From Encephalitozoon hellem ATCC 50504 (taxonomy: Eukaryota; Microsporidia; Unikaryonidae), in NCBI RefSeq assembly GCF_000277815.2, contig NC_018473.1, positions 62,001-126,000 of the forward strand: a DNA stretch of 64,000 nucleotides, in the 5' to 3' direction. The notes beneath the pieces were generated by a model, which did no database searches, was not told where the DNA came from, and saw only the letters and a program-made list of their open reading frames with translations. Shown here piece by piece: positions 17,855 through 26,898 of the stretch (position 1 is the first letter of the stretch; each line of letters opens with the position of its first letter). Made by a program: the position numbers and the translations under genes.

Positions 17855-20029
17855 ATGAGGAAGGGGGGATATGCTGAAGGACTTGGGTTTGAAAGGTATA
17901 TGGACAGTATCCTCTCTGTTCCAAGTATTCTGAGGAAGGCTGATGGGAAAGGATCGTTTGTGCTCTGCTATAAGGGCAGTCTTGAGGACGAGCCTGAGAT
18001 GGCGAGCGATAAGATGTTTACTGCAGTGGTGAAGCGAAGGATCAACCAAGTTATTGGTCTTAGGGTTGTTGATGTGAGGAGGGGAGCCCCTATCAATGAT
18101 AATGTTGAGATGAACGAGATCAAGACGAATGAGGAAGGGAGGAAGCATGGAAGCGAAGGAATTGGGATGGTTGACGTGGATGAGGATTTTTATGACACTG
18201 TGAGGAACGAAATGCCGGTGACTGGAACAAGGGATGATAGCTTTCTGTATGTCAGAAGAAGAATAAGTGGATTTGAAAGCCAAGCAGAGTTCCTGTTTAG
18301 AAAGAGCTTGGAGGCTGTGGAGAGTAGAGGAACATTTCTGTTTACTGAGTTGTATGATGCGGCAAGGAAGGATGTGTTTCTAGGCATTGTGATGGTGGAA
18401 GGAAAGCCCATAGTCCTGAGTAAGGGCTGTAAGGAGGTGAATGTTGGGATCCGGAACAGGAGTGCCGGGATTATAGGAAACGATGTTCGGGGCACATTTA
18501 CGATTAGTGTTGACGGGCTAGACGGGTCTGGAGAAGAGATCCAAAGTGTGAAGCTAGCATGTGGATATCGGGAAAGCGACTTCTGTGTGCGGTTTGGCTA
18601 TCACAGGATGCATAAGATGATATCCACGGAGGAGCTGACAAACTATTACCTGGATAACAAGGCCATTTCGCTTGTAAAGCTTTTTGATGGGATTGTCTGT
18701 GTTTCGCAACCTGGGAATTTAAGGGAGAACTGCCTAAAGTTCATAGAGCTGAAGACGAGCCTGTTTTTTGGGGAGGCGCAGATATCTCCATACGATATAG
18801 GAAGCTCGCTGTTGTTCTTCTTCAGGATGTTTGGTGGAAGAGGAATGACCCAGATAACAAACAAGATCATAGAGTATGTTGAGTATGCTCTCTGCGAATT
18901 GGATGTTTGCAAAGACTCTGCCAAGGATCTGCTATTTCTGCACGAGACATGCATATTCATAAACAGGATTGCTTCTTTAGAGCTGCGGGATGCAGAAGGA
19001 GGTACTCAAGTGATTGATGGAAAGGCCGGCTGCGATGATTTTGATCCAAAAGGAGTGTGCACCGTTTCTGCGTACTACAAAGGCCAGTGCACCTGGGGGA
19101 ATGTCATGTTCAGCTTAAGAAGAATGGAACATCAAGAAAGGGCATACAGAGGAAGCCAGGATCCTATTGTCAGGAACACTATTGGGGACTTTCTACTTGA
19201 AGGCCTTGCCATTTCTGGGCCTCAGTACAATAGAGGGCAGTCTCCAGGGCTCAGTAAGCTCTTGGAGGTGTACAGGAGGCTTGTCATAATTTCTAGGAAG
19301 GGCCTGACCAGGTTTGTAAATGGAGAAAGGGCCAGCACCCTGATTGTTTCTATTCTTGAAGAGAACATTGTGGAAGATAAGGAAACCCTTCTCCTCTACA
19401 CCATTGTCAAGGACATCTCCAAGATTCTTCCTGTAAGGGTATCTGTTCTTGACAAGGCGCTTGTTAAGTGTGTAGGCGAGGTTGTTTCGATGCTGAAAAG
19501 AAGGATAAGAAAACTTCTGAAAAAGGGAGAAGGAGATGTTGAAGAGGTGTTTGGGCCGATAAGGCGGTTCTATGCAAGGCTCCGGTACCTGGACTCGAGC
19601 ATACACGAGGAGATATTCAAGAGCGATTTACACCACTCGGTAGAGGAGGAGTGTTTCTACAGGCTGCGGAAGATGCCGCCGGACACAAAGACAGGTCTAA
19701 AGCGCCTTGCGCTTTGCAGAAAGGTGCATGAGGAGTATCTTCGGGTTTTGGGTTCGGTGAACCGTGAGATGGAGCTCAGCTACTGCCTGGAGGAGAAGAA
19801 GGCCTTTATGAGGCTCTATGATGTCAGGAAGATAAAGAAGATCCTCAGGAGGCCCGAGGAGCTCGAAAAGGAGATCCTTAAGATGATTGGAGAGGGGTTG
19901 AATGTGAATGACGATATACGCAACAGGTACAAGCTATATCTGTACGAATGCATCAAGGAAAATGCAAGGATGCTTTTTGGAGATAAGTATGACGAGACGA
20001 TGATGTCTGTAAATAAATGCTTCATATAA
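17855..20029 (+). CDS. large hypothetical protein
   Basis: 724 residues, mostly helical in the second half, with no signal peptide or membrane segment. The N-terminal 300 residues mix strands and loops; the middle has a Gly/Cys patch (YYKGQCTWGNVMFSL); the C-terminal 250 residues are helical and charged. The overall shape recalls large tethering or spindle-pole scaffold proteins, but I find no diagnostic motif and name no family. The ATG at 17855 is the first in frame, 10 nt after a CCC run and near a TATA-like CATATAAAAG at about 17814. Confidence 0.68.
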   Translation: MRKGGYAEGLGFERYMDSILSVPSILRKADGKGSFVLCYKGSLEDEPEMASDKMFTAVVKRRINQVIGLRVVDVRRGAPINDNVEMNEIKTNEEGRKHGSEGIGMVDVDEDFYDTVRNEMPVTGTRDDSFLYVRRRISGFESQAEFLFRKSLEAVESRGTFLFTELYDAARKDVFLGIVMVEGKPIVLSKGCKEVNVGIRNRSAGIIGNDVRGTFTISVDGLDGSGEEIQSVKLACGYRESDFCVRFGYHRMHKMISTEELTNYYLDNKAISLVKLFDGIVCVSQPGNLRENCLKFIELKTSLFFGEAQISPYDIGSSLLFFFRMFGGRGMTQITNKIIEYVEYALCELDVCKDSAKDLLFLHETCIFINRIASLELRDAEGGTQVIDGKAGCDDFDPKGVCTVSAYYKGQCTWGNVMFSLRRMEHQERAYRGSQDPIVRNTIGDFLLEGLAISGPQYNRGQSPGLSKLLEVYRRLVIISRKGLTRFVNGERASTLIVSILEENIVEDKETLLLYTIVKDISKILPVRVSVLDKALVKCVGEVVSMLKRRIRKLLKKGEGDVEEVFGPIRRFYARLRYLDSSIHEEIFKSDLHHSVEEECFYRLRKMPPDTKTGLKRLALCRKVHEEYLRVLGSVNREMELSYCLEEKKAFMRLYDVRKIKKILRRPEELEKEILKMIGEGLNVNDDIRNRYKLYLYECIKENARMLFGDKYDETMMSVNKCFI

Positions 20030-20200
20030 ATTTATATTAATGTAGACTCTGTGTCAATATGACGGGCTAGTTGGTGGAGAAGCAGGGACCAATGAAAATG
20101 AAAACAAAAGAAGATAAAGAAAACTGAGGGATTCTATTTGTTACGCGAAACAGAAAGGGGAAGCAGATGTTTATAAAGAGATGGGATAGGGTGGAAACAG

Positions 20201-21109
20201 ATGGAGGACAAGGACACGAAAAGAAAAAAGAAGAACATTATAATAATCAATGATAAGGGAGAAATGTTGAGTGTTACGAAGAAGACATTGGACGGGAAGA
20301 AGGAAGATGACGACACAACAGGGCCTGAAGAGGTTAGTGAAGTGAGTAGAGAGGAGGATGCAGAGAAGGACGTGAAGAAAGACACAGAAAGTGCAGAGAA
20401 GAAAGACACAGAAAGTGCAGAGAGGAAAGACACAGAAAGTGCAGAGAGGAAAGACACAGAAAGTGCAGAGAAGGATGCAGAAAAAAAAATGGAAACTGCA
20501 GAAAAGGCAAGAGAGGACGAAGGATCTAACAAGAAGTGTTGCGAAAAATGCTCTGAGACTAAGGAATGCAGTGATAAGCCCGAGGACGGAAAAGAAGCAT
20601 CCGCTGGAGATAGCAGCAAGAATGATCCTAAAGAGGAATTCACCCCGTTGGACTCCAAAGAGACTGAGGAAAAAGCAGAAAACACAAAATCTTTCTCCAA
20701 AGAGAATGCAAATGTTTTTATTCCTCCAATACTCGACACAGAAGCAGAGAATGCCAACAAGGAGATATTTGAAGAAAGGGAAAAAGGAAACATACTGGCA
20801 GAGGGATGGATGTGGAAGAAAAGGAGGATTTTCAGCTGTTTCTGGCACCAGAAGTACTTTGTCCTCACAAAAGATGGAATTCTGAAGTATTACAAGGCAA
20901 ATGGGAAGAGACATGCCAAGGGGAACTGGGATATGAAGAAGTCGATTGAAATCAGGAACTACAATCTCTCCAGTGAGGAAAACAACCATCCATGCAGAAT
21001 AATGGTGTTTTTCCCCGACTACTCATTCCTCCTGGCATTCGATGAAAGGAAGACTAAAGACTATTGGGTAGACAAGCTTAATAGGGCGATTGAAATGCCG
21101 AGAAAATAG
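20201..21109 (+). CDS. PH-domain protein with tandem repeats
   Basis: 302 residues. The C-terminal 100 form a pleckstrin homology domain: AEGWMWKKRR, then FWHQKYFVLTKDGILKYYK, with the conserved C-terminal helix tryptophan in DYWVDKLNRAIE. The first 200 residues are extremely rich in K, E, D and S and include four 8-residue repeats around DTESAE (nt 20377-20472). PH domains usually bind phosphoinositides, so membrane recruitment is likely, with the acidic region acting as a flexible tether. The target lipid and role are unknown. Confidence 0.82.
   Translation: MEDKDTKRKKKNIIIINDKGEMLSVTKKTLDGKKEDDDTTGPEEVSEVSREEDAEKDVKKDTESAEKKDTESAERKDTESAERKDTESAEKDAEKKMETAEKAREDEGSNKKCCEKCSETKECSDKPEDGKEASAGDSSKNDPKEEFTPLDSKETEEKAENTKSFSKENANVFIPPILDTEAENANKEIFEEREKGNILAEGWMWKKRRIFSCFWHQKYFVLTKDGILKYYKANGKRHAKGNWDMKKSIEIRNYNLSSEENNHPCRIMVFFPDYSFLLAFDERKTKDYWVDKLNRAIEMPRK
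20377..20472 (+). repeat. four 24-bp tandem repeats in the PH-protein gene
   Basis: Four near-identical in-frame 24-bp units encode K/R-K-D-T-E-S-A-E. Copies differ by one or two bases, mainly at the AAG/AGG codon. The near-identity suggests recent expansion or unequal exchange, so copy number probably varies between isolates. Confidence 0.85.
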
Positions 21110-21162
21110 GAAGCCATTTCTGGGAATTAAACATTGATTTTTATTAACAAAATCTATGAGGT

Positions 21163-21678
21163 TCAGCTCTTCTTTGTAATGACTGCCTCCATCACCTTAA
21201 AAAAGAAGGTCTTTATCTGGCACTCGTCAAATGTTATCTCCTCACTCAGAAAGTCTGGAAGCTCGACGTTTCTGGACTCAACAAGTTTGTAGATGTACGA
21301 ACTGTCCTCTGGCGTCAAGATGAACTTGATGAACTTGGTGATATTGTTCGATACAATCTCATGGGTTACTTCGTAGCACCCGTTGTTCTCAACTATGTCA
21401 AACCCAACAAACTTCTTGTAGAGCAGGGCATCCGTCTTCAGAGACCTCAGATACTCGTTCTCCTTCTTGTAGCTCTCTATCAAGTCCTCCTCCTTCATCT
21501 TCATCTCAACAAGAATTTGTTTGTATCTGGATGCAGAGTCAGGGCTCTTCTGCTCCTCTTTACTCTCTATCTTCGGGGTCTTGTTCTCCTTGCTGTCAGA
21601 GACATACCCGTCCTTTACAGGCGTCTTGGTGCCTTTTCTCGGCGTCTTGAACGTTATTTTCTTCCTGGGCGTTCTCAT
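21163..21678 (-). CDS. Csm1/Pcs1-like kinetochore protein candidate
   Basis: 171 residues in the layout of the monopolin subunit Csm1: a basic disordered N terminus with TPRK/TP motifs (possible CDK sites), a coiled coil at about 50-85 (RYKQILVEMKMKEEDLIESY), and a small globular domain at about 90-168. The domain ends LPDFLSEEITFDECQIKTFFFKV, close to the Csm1 signature of LP-x-x-L, then ITF, then a final helix. Csm1 clamps kinetochore microtubule attachments or condensin at rDNA. Other RWD-like kinetochore subunits (Spc24/Spc25) are alternatives. Confidence 0.5.
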   Translation of the reverse strand: MRTPRKKITFKTPRKGTKTPVKDGYVSDSKENKTPKIESKEEQKSPDSASRYKQILVEMKMKEEDLIESYKKENEYLRSLKTDALLYKKFVGFDIVENNGCYEVTHEIVSNNITKFIKFILTPEDSSYIYKLVESRNVELPDFLSEEITFDECQIKTFFFKVMEAVITKKS

Positions 21679-21751
21679 TTGTATATTCTTGTTCTGGGGA
21701 TCGTCTTAACAATTTTTTACAGGCTTACAAGCCACAACAACAGATACCACT

Positions 21752-23071
21752 TCAAGGTGCTTTATTACCATTCTTCTTTCTTCTGCTAATCCTCCGCCTC
21801 TTGGAGTGCTTCCCTCCACAGTACTCCTCCTTTGAGGCTCTTCCGCTCTTCATCGACTCCACCCTTTCCTCCTTGCTTGCCTTCCGCCGGATAAATTCGA
21901 GATTCCTTCCACAGTACTTCCTGTGGCTCATTACATTAATAACAGAGGTGTATGCATAGAAAATCCCTTTGTTCTTAGATCCTTTGAAACACTCTATGTA
22001 CTTTCCAATCCTCTCCCTCATCTGCCCCACAATCCCATCCTCCTTGTTCTCCTTGCCCTCGCATCCTTCATCATCCCCTCCATCAGAGGCCAGGACAGAG
22101 GCGCTTTCTTCCATGTCCTCCTCCCCCTTAAGCATCAATGCCTTCGGATCAAACTTGCAGTAAATCTCCCTTAGCATGTTCAGCCCATACACAACAAAGT
22201 CGTCGTCCTTGAACTCAGAGCACAGCGCATTCCCCACAACATCAATAACACGAAGAACATCAGGCCTCCCCACCTCCTCAACAATAATCTCCATCAGATC
22301 CTTGATGTCGCTCTTCTCAGGGTTCAGCATCTCCATCGCCATCCGCACAACAGATGCTTTCAGATTGTATCTGTTCCTGAACAGCACATATATCTTCATT
22401 TTCGTAATCTTCTCCTCCCTCTCCATCCTGCCCTCCTGGAGGCTCTTGAACAGCATCTTCCCAAACCTTGCACCCTCAGCACTGAGAAGCTCCATGGCCT
22501 TTTCTCCTTCCTCCTCGAAGTCTATCTGGTCCAGAAAGTACATCCTGCAGATCTTCCCAACCTTCCCATCTGCAAACAACCCCCCACACACCTCCTTCTC
22601 AAGACTGCTGCATCCCTTCGTAAATAGATACACAATCAAATAGTAGCAGAAGCTCCTTTGCTTGTCAGTCCCCTTTCCATAGTACTCGAGAATCCACGGA
22701 ATGGCCTCAGAAGAGACCAAGGCCTTCGCCCTCCTCAGGATCGACTTTGGATCGGGATGGTGCTCCAGAAGATTCTTGAATAGCTGCCCAGCATCTATCA
22801 GCCCCTTCCTTCGAAGCCTGAAGAGACTCTCAACCACAATCCTCCTTATCTTGTGGCATTTGATGGTTCCTATGCTTGCAATAAGAATCTCCGGAAGTCT
22901 TTTGTCGACATTTGGAAATGCAAGAAGAAACGAGAGGGTCTGGCGGATAGTCTTCCCAGGCTGCTTGGGAAGCTTTACAAGGGAGTTGAACAGCTCGAGT
23001 TGCCTCCCATACTCCTCGGTATAGTTTTCCGGACATTTCTCCAGCCCCACAAGCACTTGGTACATATCCAT
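21752..23071 (-). CDS. SDA1: Sda1-like 60S biogenesis protein
   Basis: 439 residues from the ATG at 23071. The N-terminal half has the Sda1 helical repeats (TIRQTLSFLLAFPNVDKRLP; IVVESLFRLRRKGLIDAGQL). The C-terminal part has VYGLNMLREIYCKFDPKAL and GSKNKGIFYAYTSVINVM, matching conserved Sda1 blocks, before a basic tail with nuclear-localisation character (KRRRISRRKKN). Sda1 acts in late 60S assembly and export. An AAATTTT and a CCC run sit just upstream of the chosen ATG. The frame is open further upstream to about 23195 and looks protein-like, but has no ATG. Confidence 0.8.
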   Translation of the reverse strand: MDMYQVLVGLEKCPENYTEEYGRQLELFNSLVKLPKQPGKTIRQTLSFLLAFPNVDKRLPEILIASIGTIKCHKIRRIVVESLFRLRRKGLIDAGQLFKNLLEHHPDPKSILRRAKALVSSEAIPWILEYYGKGTDKQRSFCYYLIVYLFTKGCSSLEKEVCGGLFADGKVGKICRMYFLDQIDFEEEGEKAMELLSAEGARFGKMLFKSLQEGRMEREEKITKMKIYVLFRNRYNLKASVVRMAMEMLNPEKSDIKDLMEIIVEEVGRPDVLRVIDVVGNALCSEFKDDDFVVYGLNMLREIYCKFDPKALMLKGEEDMEESASVLASDGGDDEGCEGKENKEDGIVGQMRERIGKYIECFKGSKNKGIFYAYTSVINVMSHRKYCGRNLEFIRRKASKEERVESMKSGRASKEEYCGGKHSKRRRISRRKKNGNKAP

Positions 23072-23207
23072 ATTATCGGGTAAAAAATTTTGGTGCTTAA
23101 GCCTGTATGCCCAGGCCTCCAGAGCCTTCAACTCGGCCTCGCCCTCTCCATCCTCCTCTTCTGAAACATTAAATAAAAGCCGATCAAAACACTGGAACTA
23201 ACAAGAA

Positions 23208-24470
23208 ATGCCCTTGGTAGACTTCATTTCATCCTTCTACAAGAAGCACGACTCTCTCTACAATACCTTTGTAAGTGCATGTCTCGAGCTCAGGGAGTGC
23301 AGAGACATTAAAAACAGCCTTGGGCAGATATATAAATGCCTCAGACACGAGCAGACAAGACAGATAAGCTTCAGGTGTCTTGAATACTTCATGGACAACG
23401 AGATGGCCAGCTTCATATATAAACTAGGGAGCATTGAAGAGAAGAAAGTGGTGATGGACTTCCTTGTCGACCTGATATCAATCCTTCCTGCCAAATGCTT
23501 TTCAAGACTCAGCAGCTTCTTTGACTCTGTGTTTGAATCCAGGGGCACAGATGAGCTGGGGCTGGCTCTTGCATACTCAGAAAGAATCATTGTCCTTGGA
23601 TGCAGTATCAGGACGGCCCTTGTTGATTACTCCCTCAGGTTCTTTTTTGAGGAGGGCCTTGAGGGAGAATACTCCAGGGCATGCTTGGTGTATCTCATAT
23701 GCTCCAGAAGGGCCCTTGACCATCTTAAGTCGATGAGGTTCGCCCAGGCAGTCATAGTGCGGACCAACAGAATGTACCTTAATCTGGAAGAGAAGATGCC
23801 ACTCTATCTGTCTCTTCTGCAGTTTATTTCGTACTATGCAAGAAAGGAGGCAGATCTGTGCAAGGTCGGCAGCACACCTAGTGGCCGAAAAGGCCACTCC
23901 CCAAGGATCAGGGGGCCGGGACTACATCCAGCAAGGAGTCCCCTGCTTTTGGTGGATGAAGGAGATTCTGCAGAGCCTCATTCCATCCTTGATCTCCTCG
24001 AGTTCCCCCACGTGCACACCACAAGAACGTACATAAAGATACTTGAAAGCACAGGGTCATCTAACATAAGGGCCTCTCTAATCGACTCTGTTCTCACAGT
24101 TATAGAAAACATCGACGATCCAGCAGGGTTTGTGAGATTCTGCATTGAGAATCATCCGAAGCTTGTGGCACCGTATCTCATCAAAAACGGTGGAGAAGAC
24201 TGGTCTCCCACAGGTGTATTTCAAGAAGTTGCAAGGATGAAGGGAGGAAGATCCTCCATCGAAATTCCCTATGCATGCCATGTGGAGCGCCACAGAATCT
24301 CCATAGTAGACTTTCTTATTGAAAACAGCATATGCGATGATCTCGTGTTCCTGTTCATCTGGGTCGTGTCAAAAGAGACGTTTTACACACACTTCGGAAG
24401 GATTCAGAAGATGTTCAAGAGCCACAAGACATTCTGGGGAGACCTGTGGCACCTGATTCTTACCCCCTAG
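23208..24470 (+). CDS. hypothetical helical-repeat protein, possible frame disturbance
   Basis: 420 residues, mostly amphipathic helices suggestive of a HEAT/ARM array (IRTALVDYSLRFFFEEGLEG; FLIENSICDDLVFLFIWVV). I recognise no family. Residues about 220-260 are different: rich in P, R, G and S with no helical character, while the +1 frame over the same bases (about 23860-23990) reads a hydrophobic, helix-like peptide. This may reflect two compensating indels (see findings). The ATG at 23208 is the first in frame. Confidence 0.6.
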   Translation: MPLVDFISSFYKKHDSLYNTFVSACLELRECRDIKNSLGQIYKCLRHEQTRQISFRCLEYFMDNEMASFIYKLGSIEEKKVVMDFLVDLISILPAKCFSRLSSFFDSVFESRGTDELGLALAYSERIIVLGCSIRTALVDYSLRFFFEEGLEGEYSRACLVYLICSRRALDHLKSMRFAQAVIVRTNRMYLNLEEKMPLYLSLLQFISYYARKEADLCKVGSTPSGRKGHSPRIRGPGLHPARSPLLLVDEGDSAEPHSILDLLEFPHVHTTRTYIKILESTGSSNIRASLIDSVLTVIENIDDPAGFVRFCIENHPKLVAPYLIKNGGEDWSPTGVFQEVARMKGGRSSIEIPYACHVERHRISIVDFLIENSICDDLVFLFIWVVSKETFYTHFGRIQKMFKSHKTFWGDLWHLILTP

Positions 24471-24506
24471 CATGGCGGCTAACTTCACCAAAGCAATAGA
24501 CCCCAA

Positions 24507-25238
24507 ATGAAAGATGGCACCGACTTCACCGAGACCGGAGCATATGCAAGGATATACAACTTCATCCTGATGGTTGATGACTCGATAAAGAGCTCGGAGC
24601 AAAAGAAGAGCAAGCTGCACACAGACCTCCTTGTAGGGATAGCTAAAGTTGTAAGGGGCACAGAGAAGGATCAATCTACGCAAAGATATGCAAACGTTGC
24701 TGCGAAGGTCGTGTTCAAGAGGATACGTGATGAGTATGATGACGAGTACTTGAAAAACTCATTTGGAAACGAGATAAGATTAGATTATGGCACCGGGCAC
24801 GAGCTAAACTTCCTATGCTACCTTTACACTCAGTACTGCAAGGGGACAATCGCCATAGACTGTGTGTTCACCACCCTTATGGAGTACTTCAATGTCGTTA
24901 GGCTCTTTGTAACAAAGTTCAATCTGGAGCCTGCCGGAAGCCATGGAATATGGGGGCTGGATGATTATCAATTCCTTCCCTTTCTGTTTGGATCCTCAGA
25001 ACTTTGCCACACAAACCTCAGGTTCGACGAACTAGATGATACCAAGTGCTACTTCGTTGCCGTGAAGAAGAAGCTGGGTGGTTCCTCACAGATCCTCAAA
25101 AGCATCATGGATAAAGACTGGCCGGCAATCAACAGAGGAATGATCAGGATGTACGACGACTATGTCTTGAGGAAGCACGTCGTGACACAGCACTTCATTT
25201 ATGGAGAGTACCTGAGAAGAGACAAAGACAGTGTCTAA
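24507..25238 (+). CDS. PP2A phosphatase activator PTPA
   Basis: 243 residues covering the PTPA fold almost end to end: TGAYARIYNFILMVDDSI at the N terminus, the conserved RLDYGTGHELNFLCYL core, and LEPAGSHGIWGLDDYQFLPF. The last two blocks hold the ATP- and PP2A-contacting residues of the family. PTPA is a peptidyl-prolyl isomerase that helps activate the PP2A catalytic subunit and load its metals (Rrd1/Rrd2 in yeast). It is shorter than yeast Rrd1 (393), close to the bare domain. The ATG at 24507 directly follows CCCC. Confidence 0.95.
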   Translation: MKDGTDFTETGAYARIYNFILMVDDSIKSSEQKKSKLHTDLLVGIAKVVRGTEKDQSTQRYANVAAKVVFKRIRDEYDDEYLKNSFGNEIRLDYGTGHELNFLCYLYTQYCKGTIAIDCVFTTLMEYFNVVRLFVTKFNLEPAGSHGIWGLDDYQFLPFLFGSSELCHTNLRFDELDDTKCYFVAVKKKLGGSSQILKSIMDKDWPAINRGMIRMYDDYVLRKHVVTQHFIYGEYLRRDKDSV

Positions 25239-25279
25239 ACACCACAGAAGCACTCACAAACAGGCCTTTAATTAAAACA

Positions 25280-26254
25280 TCAAAAATCTACGTCTATCCT
25301 AAAGGAATCGTTTCCATTCTCAATTCCCACAAATGCCTTTTGGTATTGGGATTCCCTCTTGTCGAAGAAGTTTGTCTTTCCAACCAGGGAAATGTTCTCC
25401 ATAAAGTCAAACGGATTTGCAGTGTGGTATATCTTCTCCTCCCCAAGATTCTCCAGCAACGTATCAGCTACAAACTCTATATACTTGCACATGAGATCGC
25501 AGTTCATCCCTATGAGCTTCACAGGCAAGCTGTTGCTCAGGAAATCCTTCTCAATCCTCACGGCATCCATCACAATCTCCTTTGTTCTTGTACACTTGTT
25601 TCTCAGGTGATACCTGTGGAGGTGGCATGCAAACTCGCAGTGTAGCCCCTCATCCCTACTTATCAACTCGTTCGAAAACGTCAGCCCAGGCATCAGCCCC
25701 CTCTTCTTCAGCCAGAATATCGATGCAAACGCTCCAGAAAAGAATATCCCCTCCACACAGGCAAATGCTACAAGCCTGGTTGCAAAGCTCGAGTCCTTGT
25801 CCTCAATCCATCTTATTGCCCAGTCAGCCTTGTCCCCCACAGACGGGATGTTCTTGATCGCATTGAACAAAAAGTCCTTCTCGGCTGCATCCTTTATGTA
25901 TGTATCAATGAGCAAGCTATACATCTCACTATGAATGTTCTCAATCGCCATTTGGAATCCATAGAAGAACTTCGCCTCAAGTATCTTGACCTCGTTCGAA
26001 AACCTCTCGAGCAGGTTGAGATTGACAATCCCGTCAGAGGCTGCAAAAAAGGCAAGGACATGCGAGATAAAGTGCTTCTCACCCGCATTCAGCTTTCCCC
26101 AATCCTCAATGTCCTTGTCAAGCGTAACCTCTTCCACAGTCCAGAAGGAGCTCTCGGCCTTCTTGTACAGCTTCCATATGTCTATGTATTTTATAGGAAA
26201 CAGCACAAATCTCTCCTCCTCCGGATTCAGCAATGGCTCAACTTCATGGCTCAT
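25280..26254 (-). CDS. RNR2: ribonucleoside-diphosphate reductase small subunit (R2)
   Basis: 324 residues, class Ia R2. The di-iron ligands are visible in [20 protein letters not shown] (with the radical tyrosine in the same helix), FACVEGIFF and [13 protein letters not shown]. The C terminus FRIDVDF matches the tail that docks on the large subunit (FTLDADF in animals). It makes deoxyribonucleotides for DNA synthesis. The start at 26254 is a clear ATG, with a TATATA element about 22 bp upstream flanked by repeated sites (see 26263-26317). It is convergent with PTPA. Confidence 0.97.
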   Translation of the reverse strand: MSHEVEPLLNPEEERFVLFPIKYIDIWKLYKKAESSFWTVEEVTLDKDIEDWGKLNAGEKHFISHVLAFFAASDGIVNLNLLERFSNEVKILEAKFFYGFQMAIENIHSEMYSLLIDTYIKDAAEKDFLFNAIKNIPSVGDKADWAIRWIEDKDSSFATRLVAFACVEGIFFSGAFASIFWLKKRGLMPGLTFSNELISRDEGLHCEFACHLHRYHLRNKCTRTKEIVMDAVRIEKDFLSNSLPVKLIGMNCDLMCKYIEFVADTLLENLGEEKIYHTANPFDFMENISLVGKTNFFDKRESQYQKAFVGIENGNDSFRIDVDF

Positions 26255-26262
26255 GAGCTGTC

Positions 26263-26317
26263 GGGTGATTTCCCTTATATACTTTTTTTTGGAGGGAAAT
26301 CGCCCTTGGAATCACCC
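26263..26317 (-). promoter_or_regulatory. R2 gene promoter with TATA and three repeated sites
   Basis: Three copies of GGG(T/C)GATT(T)CC lie within 55 bp upstream of the R2 ATG: 26263-26274 on the plus strand, and 26294-26305 and 26308-26317 on the minus strand. The first two form a 12-bp inverted repeat with one mismatch around TTATATAC (26275-26282). In other fungi, reductase genes are under cell-cycle control through repeated upstream sites. These could be binding sites for a regulator; the repetition is directly visible, the function is inferred. Confidence 0.45.
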
Positions 26318-26535
26318 GCCAAATTACATCCCCATACCTACACCAACTAGTTTAGCCCGGCAATTTCAACTCTTCCATTTCATCAATTCCGGTTAAGCAC
26401 CCAGGATACAACTAGGGATCGGCTTGAAAACAGGGTCGCTGACCTTTTTGTTCTGCTTTAGATAAATGTACGTAAAAACAAATGGTTTGAAAACCGTCTG
26501 GTTTCGAACATTGTTAAATTTATTAAAGCCCTTTT

Positions 26536-26805
26536 ATGTCAGTTATTTCTGAATTAGAAAAGCTGCAAAGAATACTAAAAAATCATTTAGTAAAAATGGG
26601 TCATTTTAGGTCGATTGAAGAAGTTGAGCAAGAACTACTAAAGAATGAATACCAATTGTTGGCTTCAAATATTTTTAAATCATCAAAAGTTTCAGACCAT
26701 TACAAAAATTTTGTTGATTCACTTAAAAAAATCGAAAAGCCAAACCTTGAGGTTGAAGATGTCAATCTAGTTGAAAAGTTCAAAAATCTTACAAACTATA
26801 TATAA
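26536..26805 (+). CDS. small A/T-rich coiled-coil ORF
   Basis: 89 residues, all helical in character (SELEKLQRILKNHLVKMGHF; VSDHYKNFVDSLKKIEK), no signal peptide, no family. Codon third positions are mostly A or T, unlike neighbouring genes. A CCC run and short T tract (AGCCCTTTT) directly precede the ATG, which supports a real gene. Size and coiled-coil nature would fit a fast-evolving complex subunit, for example at the kinetochore, but that is only a guess. Confidence 0.5.
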   Translation: MSVISELEKLQRILKNHLVKMGHFRSIEEVEQELLKNEYQLLASNIFKSSKVSDHYKNFVDSLKKIEKPNLEVEDVNLVEKFKNLTNYI

Positions 26806-26898
26806 ATCTATTTATATTATCCATTTACTACAAGAGCTAATGTCCAAACAACAGTTGCTTATTATTCTGCTTATATAAAATTTTTAAACCTATCCCAT

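Noticed and set aside
20134..20989. Long antisense ORFs (over 240 codons) opposite the PH-domain gene
   Set aside because: Phe/Ser/Leu-rich composition is the complement of the repeated Lys/Glu codons; no start signal and full overlap with a clear PH gene.
23175..23200. TTTAATGTTTCAG upstream of SDA1 as an intron acceptor
   Set aside because: No GTAAG donor behind an ATG within 60 bp; joining from the nearest ATG gives a stop.
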